IMG/VR virus record: IMGVR_UViG_3300030020_000069
Coordinates: 1 to 31,820 of that record
DNA: 31,820 nucleotides
From: a virus
Direction: 5' to 3' (one strand)
Part shown: in pieces, positions 11,782 through 20,500 of the stretch
Layout of the letters: every line of letters starts with the position of its first letter
Position numbering within the stretch: position 1 is the first letter of the stretch
Program-made: the position numbers and the translations under genes
Notes under the pieces: model-generated
What the model was told of the DNA's origin: nothing
Seen by the model: only the letters and a program-made list of their open reading frames with translations
Database searches by the model: none

Positions 11782-12912
11782 GTGACCCCCATCGTCCTTC
11801 TCGCCGAAGCCTACGGCGAAGCCGAAGCCCGCCACAACGCCCCACTGATCGGGGCGTCAGGCATTGAACTCCTACGGATGCTGGGGGAGGCCGGGGTCAT
11901 TGATCTATCCCCCGTCGACCGTGACCTAATCTCCCTCTACTACCGCACCAACGACAATCGCCGCATCATTGAGATCTGGTCCCATCACCCCGAAGTCCAC
12001 CGCACCAACGTCTTCAACATCCACCCTCCCGCCAATGACCTTGGGCATTTCCTTGGGGCGAAGTCTGATGCACTCCCCGGTTATCCAATGCTCAAGGTCA
12101 ATCCCCAAAAGGGTCGGCCGAAGCCTCAGGGGCCTTGGGTCCGAAAGGAGTTTGCCACAGAACTGGAGCGCCTCGCCGATGAGCTGTGCAATCACAATCC
12201 TAATATCGTGGTTTGTCTTGGCAACTGTAGTCTCTGGGCCCTTACTGGTAAGACTGGTGTCTCCAAGCTTCGGGGTACGACTCTGTTGTCTACTCATACA
12301 GTGGATGGTTTCAAGCTACTTCCTACTTACCATCCCGCTGCAATATTGCGGAACTGGGACAACCGCCCCGTAGTCATTGCCGACCTGATGAAAGCCCATC
12401 GCGAATCGCAGTTCCCTGAGATAAGGAGACCCCATCGTGAAATCTGGATCGAGCCGGCCATCGAGGACATTGATCGATTCATCCACGAACATATCTTGAG
12501 ATGCGGAATCTTATCTGTTGATATCGAAACAAGTGGAACACGCATTACGTGTATTGGCTTCGCCCCAACCTCAGGTCTTGCAATCGTTATTCCATTCGAT
12601 GACAACCGAACAAAGAACGGTTCTTTTTGGCCAACTGTACGGGATGAGGCTAGATGCTGGGAGCTTGTTCGATCAGTTCTCGAAGATGCTTCTACCCCCA
12701 AACTCTTCCAAAACGGCTGCTACGACATCGCCTTCCTCTGGCGGTCAATGAGGATCAAGGTTCTTGGTGCAGCCGAGGACACCATGCTCTGCCACCATGC
12801 GATTCAGCCTGAGTCGTTGAAGGGTCTAGGCTTCCTCGGCAGTATCTATAGTGACGAGGCCACCTGGAAAGGAATGGCAAAGCATGCGAAAACCATTAAG
12901 CGTGATGACTAA
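11782..12912 (+). CDS. Uracil-DNA glycosylase plus 3'-5' exonuclease half of a split DNA polymerase
   Basis: Encodes 376 residues from GTG 11782, which has AGGTG just upstream; GTG 11773 is the alternative. Residues 1 to about 215 form a family IV/V-like uracil-DNA glycosylase: LLAEAYGEAE and LIGASG near the start, and the closing YHPAAILRN motif. Residues from about 235 form the proofreading exonuclease: Exo I is VDIETSG (Asp247, Glu249) and Exo II is QNGCYDIAF (Asn311, Asp315). The protein stops before Exo III, which is found in the next gene. In SPO1-like phages the UDG, exonuclease and polymerase parts form one chain, so this gene and the next look like one enzyme cut in two. The stop and next start share a base (TAATG). 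Confidence 0.85.
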   Translation: MTPIVLLAEAYGEAEARHNAPLIGASGIELLRMLGEAGVIDLSPVDRDLISLYYRTNDNRRIIEIWSHHPEVHRTNVFNIHPPANDLGHFLGAKSDALPGYPMLKVNPQKGRPKPQGPWVRKEFATELERLADELCNHNPNIVVCLGNCSLWALTGKTGVSKLRGTTLLSTHTVDGFKLLPTYHPAAILRNWDNRPVVIADLMKAHRESQFPEIRRPHREIWIEPAIEDIDRFIHEHILRCGILSVDIETSGTRITCIGFAPTSGLAIVIPFDDNRTKNGSFWPTVRDEARCWELVRSVLEDASTPKLFQNGCYDIAFLWRSMRIKVLGAAEDTMLCHHAIQPESLKGLGFLGSIYSDEATWKGMAKHAKTIKRDD

Positions 12913-14417
12913 TGAGAATCATTAAAACCCACGAAACCGACCTGTCCTCCCTCCCCCCTTGGGACGCCGACATGGTCTACAACGGCCTCGATTGCTGTGT
13001 AACCCAGGACGTATTCAATGCCATCCACCCGCAACTCGACGAAGACACCGCGAGGACATATGAGTTCTCGAAAGCCCTCCAAGGTCCCGTATTGGAAATG
13101 CGGATACGTGGCGTCTTGGTCGACCAAGCGCGACGAATGGAAGTTGTTGATGAACTCTTCGAGCAAGCGGACGTTCTAGAAAGGCAGCTCAATCGCATTG
13201 TCCTTGACGGTGTCGGCCTTCCCACCTTCAACTGGCGATCCCCTGTCGATCTCCAGCGACTCCTCTACCACGAACTCGATATCAAACCCATCATCCGCGG
13301 AGGTCGACCCACTGTTGACCGTGGCGCAAGGGAGAAGATCGAATCCTACCCGATCGCCACGCAGATCATAAAGCATATCAACGCACTCACGGAACTTGGA
13401 GATAAACTCAGTGTTCTACGAACAGCGATCGATCCTGATGGACGAATTAGAACAAGTTATAACATTGCAGGTACGTCGACTGGCCGATTTAGCTCATCAC
13501 TATCCGAATTCGGCACAGGAGGAAATCTCCAAAATATTGAAGAATCTCTCCGTAGCGTATTCATTGCTGATCAAGGTTATAAATTCGCCAAATATGACGC
13601 CAAGTCCGGTGAGTCCTTCTGCGTCGGGGCGATCGAGTGGAATCGATTCGGGGATGGACGCTATCTTGAAGCCTGTGAGTCTGGAGACCCTCACACAGCG
13701 GTTGCAAGAATTATATGGCCAAACCTTGGGTGGACCGGCGACCTTCGACGAGACAAGGCTATTGCTGAAACACCTTATTTCCGCCACCATAGCCATCGCT
13801 TCATGTGTAAAAAGCTTGGCCACGGATCAAACTACGGAGGCAAGCCCACAACTCTTGCCGAGCAATCCCACCTCCCCATCAACGTCGTCGCAGAGTTCCA
13901 GCCCAAGTATTTCAGCGCCTTTCCAGCTCATCAACTTTGGCAAGCAGGGGTTGAGGATCAACTTCGTCGAGCCGGATTCCTTATTAGCCTTACTGGAAGA
14001 AAACGGTGGTTCTTTGGTAGAAGAAGTGACTCAAGTACCCTCAGGGAAGCGATTGCGTATGACCCTCAGTGTTCGTTAGCCGACATCGTCAACCTAGCCC
14101 TCCTCAAACTTTGGCGCCAGGGTCACACCATTGTTATGCACGACCACGACGCCTTGACGTTCATGTACCCCGAGAAACGTGAAGATGAGATCATTCCCAA
14201 ACTCATGGAAGCCCTTGTGGTGCCCATACCGCTGGCAAATGGCCGTACACTACGGATACCATATGATTGCGAGGTGGGATGGAATAAAGGACACTTTGAT
14301 TCTAAGTCTAACCCCGATGGACTACGAGCTTATTCGGGGACTGACACCCGCAAACGACAACCGATCCGTTCGATCTTGGACACCATAGTGACCAAACACA
14401 TTGCGAAAGTAGGCTAA
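12912..14417 (+). CDS. DNA polymerase family A, polymerase half
   Basis: Encodes 501 residues. It opens with the missing Exo III element of the proofreading domain (VYNGLDCCVT, Tyr23 and Asp27), then thumb, palm and fingers. Motif A is KYDAKSGE (Asp229, Glu234), motif B is RFMCKKLGHGSNYGG (Arg296, Lys300/301, Tyr308), and motif C is MHDHD (Asp411). The catalytic aspartates are present, but the Glu or similar residue that usually follows HD in motif C is His412. It should replicate phage DNA together with the upstream UDG-exonuclease protein, probably as a complex. It is coupled to genes on both sides by TAATG junctions (12912 and 14417). Confidence 0.9.
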   Translation: MRIIKTHETDLSSLPPWDADMVYNGLDCCVTQDVFNAIHPQLDEDTARTYEFSKALQGPVLEMRIRGVLVDQARRMEVVDELFEQADVLERQLNRIVLDGVGLPTFNWRSPVDLQRLLYHELDIKPIIRGGRPTVDRGAREKIESYPIATQIIKHINALTELGDKLSVLRTAIDPDGRIRTSYNIAGTSTGRFSSSLSEFGTGGNLQNIEESLRSVFIADQGYKFAKYDAKSGESFCVGAIEWNRFGDGRYLEACESGDPHTAVARIIWPNLGWTGDLRRDKAIAETPYFRHHSHRFMCKKLGHGSNYGGKPTTLAEQSHLPINVVAEFQPKYFSAFPAHQLWQAGVEDQLRRAGFLISLTGRKRWFFGRRSDSSTLREAIAYDPQCSLADIVNLALLKLWRQGHTIVMHDHDALTFMYPEKREDEIIPKLMEALVVPIPLANGRTLRIPYDCEVGWNKGHFDSKSNPDGLRAYSGTDTRKRQPIRSILDTIVTKHIAKVG

Positions 14418-15661
14418 TGCCCACTCCAAGCTCAGGGAAACGCCGCTGTGAATCATTCATTGACGTCTTCGTCGACTCCACCGCCAACCTCGGAGCCCCG
14501 AAGATCTTCCGCAAATGGACCGCCATCAGCCTAATCGCCGCAACCCTTGAGCAAAAGGTTTGGCTCCGCACTAGCCGGCCCCTCCACCCAAACATCTACG
14601 TGTTCCTAATCGCAGCTCCGGGTGTAGGCAAAACCCGAACCATCATGGAGGGCAAACGCCTCGCGATGGAACTGGAAGACTTCTACCTCGCCCCAGTTTC
14701 CATGACCTTTGCCAGTCTCGTGGACGCCCTTTGCAAATCCAAGCGCACCATCGTCCGCCAACCCGAGGGCGAACTAGTCTATAACACCATGTGGGTTGCG
14801 GCCGACGAACTCGGTGCATTCATTCACAAATACGAACCGGAGATGATCGATGGACTATCGCACTTCTACGACCCAACTCCCTACCAACAAGTCCGCCGCA
14901 CCAACGACATCGACATTCAAATCAATTCTCCTCAAATCAACATTCTTGCAGGGTCCACTCCGCAAAATCTCATGGGATTTATGCCAGACAAGGCGTGGGG
15001 TCAAGGATTTTCATCACGTGTTATTATGGTCTTTTCAGATGAACGGATCATCGTCGACGACTTTGGGGATTTTGGGCCTAGCCGAACCGCCGATCTGGTG
15101 CATGACCTTAAAATCATCAACGGGCTCTACGGGGAATTCACCGTCACCGAAGAGTATAAGGCGGCTGTAGGGTATTGGCGGGCGCAGGGCGAACCGCCAG
15201 TACCAGGGCATCCGAAGCTAATTCACTACACCACTCGACGCCGGGTCCATATCTACAAACTATCTATGATCGCCTCGATCACCAAGTCATCGGCTATGAT
15301 CTTGACTGAGGCTGACTTCTTGCAGGCTCTGGAATGGCTAGTGCAGGCTGAGACTTTCATGGAAGACATATTCAAAGCCGGGACCACTAATGCCGACGCG
15401 GCTGCAATGGATGAGATTCAGCATTTTGTGGTTATTAATGACCTTGGTACGGGAGTCTCTGAGCAGCGAATCGTGCACTTCGCCAGGGAACGTGTGCCAC
15501 TCACTAGCATCCTACGGATCATCGAGATCATGGAAGGCTCAGGACAAATCTTCGTCCGCCGACGGGATCGGAAGACCCAAGCTCGATACTACTCAGCCTC
15601 GCCCCTAGCGGCACCCATTGATGCACCCGAGGTGAAGCCGACGTTGAAGATCATGCAATAA
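14417..15661 (+). CDS. DUF3987-like ATPase, putative replication helicase
   Basis: Encodes 414 residues. Walker A is AAPGVGKT (residues 66-73), and VAADELG with Asp130/Glu131 is the likely Walker B. The regions SGSTPQNLMGFM and GFSSRVIMVFS are typical sensor and arginine-finger segments of DUF3987-type phage ATPases, which are often linked to primase-helicases. The C-terminal 90 residues look like a winged helix (LTSILRIIEIMEGSGQIFVR). No primase domain is present. Given its place directly after the polymerase (TAATG), a replicative helicase or loader is the best guess. It is the last plus-strand gene, ending 4 nt before the terminator hairpin. Confidence 0.78.
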   Translation: MPTPSSGKRRCESFIDVFVDSTANLGAPKIFRKWTAISLIAATLEQKVWLRTSRPLHPNIYVFLIAAPGVGKTRTIMEGKRLAMELEDFYLAPVSMTFASLVDALCKSKRTIVRQPEGELVYNTMWVAADELGAFIHKYEPEMIDGLSHFYDPTPYQQVRRTNDIDIQINSPQINILAGSTPQNLMGFMPDKAWGQGFSSRVIMVFSDERIIVDDFGDFGPSRTADLVHDLKIINGLYGEFTVTEEYKAAVGYWRAQGEPPVPGHPKLIHYTTRRRVHIYKLSMIASITKSSAMILTEADFLQALEWLVQAETFMEDIFKAGTTNADAAAMDEIQHFVVINDLGTGVSEQRIVHFARERVPLTSILRIIEIMEGSGQIFVRRRDRKTQARYYSASPLAAPIDAPEVKPTLKIMQ

Positions 15662-15664
15662 AAA

Positions 15665-15688
15665 TAGTGGGCTCGAAAGGGCCCACTA
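15665..15688 (-). terminator. Intrinsic terminator of the late (minus-strand) genes
   Basis: TAGTGGGCTC and GGGCCCACTA pair over 10 bp (one G-U) around a GAAA loop. On the minus strand the hairpin is followed directly by a TTTTTATT run (positions 15664 downward), the classic intrinsic terminator form. On the plus strand no T run follows, although the hairpin may still slow early transcription. It lies at the point where the two gene arrays converge. The remaining gap 15689-15770 holds nothing I can support. Confidence 0.8.
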
Positions 15689-15770
15689 GTCATAAGCACT
15701 GGTTCGAATCATCACCGATGCTATCGTCACCACACCACGGATCTATGCGCCACAGCGCGGGATGGTTTGG

Positions 15771-16166
15771 TCATTGCGTCGATCGCTCCACACCCAGCGA
15801 CTTAAAACCCTTAATGTCCTGGGTTGTATGCCGATTCATTTCATTCCGCAGTTGACTAATGTCATGCTCGTTGGTAACGATCGATGCTAAACTAGTCGAC
15901 TGCGCTTCTTCAACCGAATGCATTCGGTTATAGATCTTATCTAATGCTAGATCAAACCTCACATTCGATTGTGTCAACCCATCCATCGCCACGGCCATGC
16001 GATTTAGCGCCGTGGCTTGACTGTTCATCGCTTGATCTAAAGTACCTAGATGGTCTATGGTGTTCTTCTCCAACAACATAAACCCAGTACTTAGCAAACT
16101 GGCCAACGCTACAGCAACTGTTTGCCATGTAACAAATCCTTTTGCAACACTATCCCCGTCAGTCAT
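15771..16166 (-). CDS. Inner-membrane coiled-coil protein, i-spanin candidate
   Basis: Encodes 131 residues from ATG 16166 (MTDGDSVAKGF), with AAGGA 8 nt upstream; a GTG two codons earlier is the alternative. One transmembrane segment (about residues 13-32, VTWQTVAVALASLLSTGFML) is followed by about 100 residues of coiled coil. This layout matches inner-membrane spanins, which join with an outer-membrane lipoprotein to disrupt the envelope in Gram-negative hosts. The lipoprotein gene at 16502 is the possible partner. The assignment rests on topology and position only. It is the last gene before the late terminator. Confidence 0.6.
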   Translation of the reverse strand: MTDGDSVAKGFVTWQTVAVALASLLSTGFMLLEKNTIDHLGTLDQAMNSQATALNRMAVAMDGLTQSNVRFDLALDKIYNRMHSVEEAQSTSLASIVTNEHDISQLRNEMNRHTTQDIKGFKSLGVERSTQ

Positions 16167-16207
16167 TACCACAGTCCTTGAATTAGACTAGTTAGATTGA
16201 ATTTTAA

Positions 16208-16492
16208 TCACACCCCCGTATCTTTAGCGGCGGCCTCAAACGCTGCGTCGCACTGAGCATCCAGATCAGTCAGCGACTTCATCTGTGCATCCGTAACATT
16301 CCCCGACGCCTGCAACGCAGCGATTATGTTCTTGATCGGCGTTAGGAAATTTGAGGCATCCGCAGCAACAATCGGCACAATAGTCACCAGTGCCTCAACG
16401 ATCTTGCTGATTACATTCGTGGATGCCACCCCAAGTTCCGGCAGCAAGGCCTCGATCAAGGCCAAGAGGGTTTCAATTGCGGTTGAGATCAT
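16208..16492 (-). CDS. Small hydrophobic helical protein in the lysis region
   Basis: Encodes 94 residues with GAGGA 5 nt before the ATG. The first 60 residues are amphipathic to hydrophobic helices (IETLLALIEALLPELG, IVEALVTIVPIVAADAS) and the end is polar and acidic. The hydrophobic stretches are not strong membrane spans, so peripheral membrane contact is more likely. Similar proteins occur near phage lysis genes (general impression), but no function is established. Confidence 0.6.
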   Translation of the reverse strand: MISTAIETLLALIEALLPELGVASTNVISKIVEALVTIVPIVAADASNFLTPIKNIIAALQASGNVTDAQMKSLTDLDAQCDAAFEAAAKDTGV

Positions 16493-16501
16493 AGCAAATC
16501 C

Positions 16502-16891
16502 TCACTTCGAGCTGACGTTATACTGAGTGTAGATGCTCTGGAGAGTGCTGATAGATGCCTCCAGAGTATTATACGACGCAACCGGAATCGCGGCGCCACT
16601 ATTTGCATTCAGCAATCCTTCGATTGAGTTCCTAGCTGCTCGTCCCGATCGCACTGCGGGGATGATCTTAGCAGCCGCCGCCGAGTTCCGGCACACCACC
16701 ACGGTCCCACCACAGGGCGGCAGCTGCAAGTACCCTGTAGCGACCGCCTCGATAGCGTCGAAGCTATTTGCAGCTGCCAACGCATACTGTGCGGGGACTG
16801 AGGTGGAAGTCACAACGTCCCACGCTTGGGTGATCGACTGACATCCACTCAGGGCCAAGGCCAACCCACCAATAGCTAAAAGATTTTTCAT
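16502..16891 (-). CDS. Small lipoprotein, o-spanin candidate
   Basis: Encodes 129 residues from ATG 16891, which has GGAG at a spacing of 6 nt; the frame is open upstream to 16921 but without such a site. The N-terminus MKNLLAIGGLALALSGC is a lipoprotein signal with Cys17 in the lipobox, so the mature protein should be lipid-anchored. The rest is helical and Ala/Ser-rich with two more Cys (PPCGGTVVVCRN) that may form a disulfide. With the membrane coiled-coil gene downstream it could form a two-part spanin, although o-spanins are usually shorter and Pro-rich, so this is tentative. Confidence 0.65.
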   Translation of the reverse strand: MKNLLAIGGLALALSGCQSITQAWDVVTSTSVPAQYALAAANSFDAIEAVATGYLQLPPCGGTVVVCRNSAAAAKIIPAVRSGRAARNSIEGLLNANSGAAIPVASYNTLEASISTLQSIYTQYNVSSK

Positions 16892-16901
16892 TTCGATCTC
16901 C

Positions 16902-17072
16902 TTATTTAAGCCACCATGCAAGGATCAAGATTGCCTCAATAATCCACGCAACGACAATTGTTCCACCGAATTGGAACCCGCCGCTTACACTGTCAGACAT
17001 GGCATTGGCACCAATGGCAAGCGCCGTCCAAACAATGGCGCCAATGAAGCCGACGATTGCTAGGACGATCAT
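16902..17072 (-). CDS. Tiny membrane protein, 56 residues, two spans
   Basis: The ATG at 17072 overlaps the stop of the holin candidate (ATGA). The product begins MIVLAIVGFIGAIVWTALAI and ends AWIIEAILILAWWLK: two hydrophobic segments joined by a Gly/Ser loop. Position, coupling and topology point to a lysis accessory protein such as a second holin or antiholin (inference). It is short and easy to miss by automated calling. Confidence 0.65.
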   Translation of the reverse strand: MIVLAIVGFIGAIVWTALAIGANAMSDSVSGGFQFGGTIVVAWIIEAILILAWWLK

Positions 17073-17362
17073 TTCGGCACCACAGGCACAATTGGTGCAT
17101 CAACCTGCGGTGCTAGTGAGGTAGCTGCGACAACCTTCACACCATTATCGGCCGCATTTACCGATTGGATCATTGCTGTATGCGTGCGGGTCCATATGCC
17201 CCAGATAGTCGGCACAGCCGCCATAGCAGCACTGACTAAGCCTATAACCGCCGTTGCTAGCACAGCCGAATCGGCGGCCGAGATATAACCCTTAGTAGCT
17301 AGTGCGCCGGCGATGAATATAACAACCGATCTGATTAGCGAATTCCATTGGTCTTGATTCAT
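17069..17362 (-). CDS. Holin candidate
   Basis: Encodes 97 residues with a strong GGAGACC site. A polar N-terminus (MNQDQWNSLIRS) leads into two hydrophobic helices (about 12-28 and 33-56) followed by a polar tail ending PIVPVVPK. The order of segments resembles small phage holins of the Pam3-gp28 type (from memory). Holins open the inner membrane so that a signal-less endolysin, such as the one at 6199-6672, can reach the wall. Coupled to the tiny membrane gene downstream. Likely, but resting on topology and position. Confidence 0.65.
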   Translation of the reverse strand: MNQDQWNSLIRSVVIFIAGALATKGYISAADSAVLATAVIGLVSAAMAAVPTIWGIWTRTHTAMIQSVNAADNGVKVVAATSLAPQVDAPIVPVVPK

Positions 17363-17378
17363 TATGGTCTCCTTTCAG

Positions 17379-17543
17379 TTAGATCAACCCGAGCAAATGC
17401 AGGATCACCAGCAGCACGATAATCCCCACGATCCCACCACCCCAGCCATAGCTACCGCCAGGGAACGCGGTGTGCCAACCACTCCAGTATCCACCGCCAC
17501 CGACTAATAGCAACACGATAATCAAGACAACTAGAATGTTCAT
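17379..17543 (-). CDS. Tiny Gly-rich membrane protein, 54 residues
   Basis: ATG 17543 has AAGGAG 7 nt upstream. The product has two hydrophobic segments (VVLIIVLLLV and IVGIIVLLVILHLLGLI) around a Gly/Trp/Tyr-rich centre (GGGGYWSGW ... GSYGWGGG). This resembles the small DUF3309-type hydrophobic proteins (tentative). It lies between the giant ejection protein and the holin candidate and follows the same ribosome-site style as its neighbours, so it is probably real. Confidence 0.6.
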   Translation of the reverse strand: MNILVVLIIVLLLVGGGGYWSGWHTAFPGGSYGWGGGIVGIIVLLVILHLLGLI

Positions 17544-17555
17544 GATATTCTCCTT

Positions 17556-20500
17556 TCACCTATTCGGCAGGGAACGTCCTGCCATGTAATCCCTAAGCGT
17601 CGCGGAATGGCCCTTGAGGGTGCCATATCGACCAAGAACCAACCATCCCCAAGGCCCACGAGGGCGTTCGATGCCTTGGGAAACTCCATAGGCAGCCGAT
17701 CCAACCTTACCGATTTGATCTGGAACCCCAGTCAACGCCCCCGCGAAGTTCGATGCATCGCGGATGATCTTCTCAGAGTACTGAGTATTAAAGGCTTGTT
17801 TCTTATCAAGATCCCTCCAGACATCGAACAGCCGTTTACCTTCGGTCGAGAACAACCCAACCTCAGGTTCCTTACCTTGTAGCAAGGCGTTGGTGAACTC
17901 CCGCACAAACGGCATCGTAGCGCCTTCGGTGTACAGTATCGACTTCGCCGCCCGCTTGCCCCAGCTTTCATCTGGGCTGGACTGTTGCGGCGAGACGTAT
18001 TCCTCTACAATCGTGGGCCAGATTGCATAAGCAAACACCCCCGTTGCTACCGTTGCGCCCATCGCCATTGCGGATTTGTGATTGCCTTCTTTAGCTAAAT
18101 CAAGGGCTTCACCTGCTCGCCACACCGTTTCAAGTTGTCGATTGAATATATCGTTGAAGAAGTTGTACATTGAGGTAAACCCAGGGTCGATCTGCTGGGT
18201 GATTAATGGGCGATTGGTAATAGCCGTCGATCCATGTGCTCGACGCACTGAGTAGTCAGCCTCATACACAGCATCGCCGTGGGATTTACCTTCACCACGC
18301 GCCTGATCATAGCGGGCCAACCATGTCGGTACCGCAGACATCAAATCTGACAATGCCACTGGCTTCGAGCTAAGCTCCATAATGGTCTGTCGTAGTTGAC
18401 CATACTTTGATCCGGCCTGCAACTCACCGGTTGCCCCGTACAGATTCTCATGCCAGTTTCTACCGCGGCGTTGGAGTTCTAGGGAATTGTTCATGGCGAA
18501 TCGGTAGTTGCTATCTCCAGTTTCCTCATTAATGGTGAACATACTGCGCACGGCCTTGAGCAAAGGCATAGCACCGACTTCTTTAATACTAAGCCCAAGG
18601 GCGGTGGGGCCATGCTTTAATACTGTCCCGGGGTTAAGGCCAACCAATGCGGTGATCAGATTCTGTCGCATGAACTCGCTAACTGAACCCAGCACTCCCG
18701 CATCATGCATCGCGGCGTTTGAGGCATTGGCCACGCCACGAAGGTAAGGGATCAACTGCTCAACATATTCCTTACCGTAATGAGTCTGGATCGCCGCGCG
18801 AATCTCTGGATCCTTAAACACCTTCACCGCATTCAACACCGCAGGGCGAACCGCTGTGTTGTGGATCATCTGGGCGAGGCGGTTAGGCATTTGGTTAAGG
18901 GTTAAAGCTGTGGGTGCCGAGTATCCCGTTCGATCATTCTCATACCCGGCGCCCGGCATCGCCCGATCAAATCCTTCGAAGCCATCGCCCATCAGCCCAG
19001 CGTTGCCCATTAACTTGCGGCTGGTACCCTCAAATAGATCGTGGTAGATCATCGGGTAGTAGCCACCGCGATAGGTGCCGTGGGGTGTCTGCACCGGCAC
19101 CGCCTGGATTCGCTGTGCAGGCACTCCAGAGATCGACCGATACATCGTGTCCGATCGGTCCTTGGCTTCTTCGAATATATCCCAGATCGCCTGGACTCGA
19201 TCCCAATCGTGTTCGGTAGCGTTATTCCAGACCCAGCCCATAATAGCATCCGGCTCCAACCCCCAGCCCTTAGCCATCTTGGCGAGGTTGGATTTATTAC
19301 CGACGTTAAGCATGATCGAGTGGAGAGCCTCGCGGTTCATGGTCAGCAGATGGTTACCATATCGCTCAGGTGATTTAAACAAATCATTCGGCACATTACG
19401 ATTCATATCGTCAATGTCCTTGAGCGCCCCAAGCTTCTTTCCAAATTCCTTCTTCCAAGCATCGGACTGATTCACACCATCGACTAGATCACGAAGAACG
19501 TATTGCTTCCACGGCCCATTAACATCAAATCGATCCCATCGATTCAGTATGTTCTCCATCGCCAGGGTCCTAGCCAACATCGCTCGCGGAACCTTGGACA
19601 CAATCGACGACCCACCTTCGAGATTAGCCTCACTAGACTTGAACCTCTCGATGGATTGAATCATCTCCCGTTTCTTTTCCTCGCGATCCGCTTCGTCACC
19701 GGCCTTGATCAGCTTTCGTTCCTCGCGCCCATTATGGGCAATGGTCTCGATCGAATCGCGAACCGAACGAAACTCGGGGACTGAGAGTTCTTTATAGTTC
19801 TTCGTCCACTTCGGATCGTACAACTGATCCCAAACCGGCATAGCCTGCAACCATTGGGTTTTGTTCTGCACGAAGTCTTGTAGGGTCTTACTGGTTGATG
19901 CATCGATCTCACGTTGCAGATCATCACCGCTTCGCCGAACCTTCTTACCAATCTGGGCCATAATCTGGTGAACCCAGTTAGTATACTCCGGATCCATCGA
20001 GGGCTGAACTTGCTTCGCCAATCGCTTTGTGGTCTTATCGAACTTAGCGACTTCCTTCTCAACCGCCCGACCCTCAGCAGCTACCATAGCCCCCAGGGTC
20101 TGCCGCTGTAGTGCTTGGGTCGCGGTAGCGAAGTCACCGCTGACCAGTGCCTTCTCGGCGATCTTTGCCGATTTACCCATGTCCTGCATTAGCTTATAGG
20201 TATTAATACCATACGCCCGCATAGAGTTGATAACATTCTTAGCGGCCGACTTCATCACTTCTTTATCGACGATAGTGACCCCGGCCTTCATGGCAGTTGC
20301 CATTAGCTGTTCATGGAGCAGATTGATATTTGTCTCAGACAGGGCGGTGTCTTTAGCCTCGTCCATGATGTTGTCTTCAAGTCTACCGTACCGCATCTCC
20401 ATTCGCCGATCAGTCTCGGTTCCCACTAACTGATGCATGAAGTCCATCGACTGCATCCGGCCGCCCTCAGGAGTGCGCTTCATGGACTCGAGGGCGCCAA

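Noticed and set aside
13396-14079. A 227-codon open frame inside the polymerase gene in another frame of the same strand
   Set aside because: It begins with TTG without a ribosome site, resembles nothing known, and lies wholly inside a gene with clear catalytic motifs. C-ending codon bias readily keeps such frames open.
15701-15740. GGTTCGAATC, resembling a tRNA T-arm, near the convergent junction
   Set aside because: The bases that would form the T-stem do not pair and no acceptor stem or CCA follows at the right distance, so there is no tRNA or clear attachment site.
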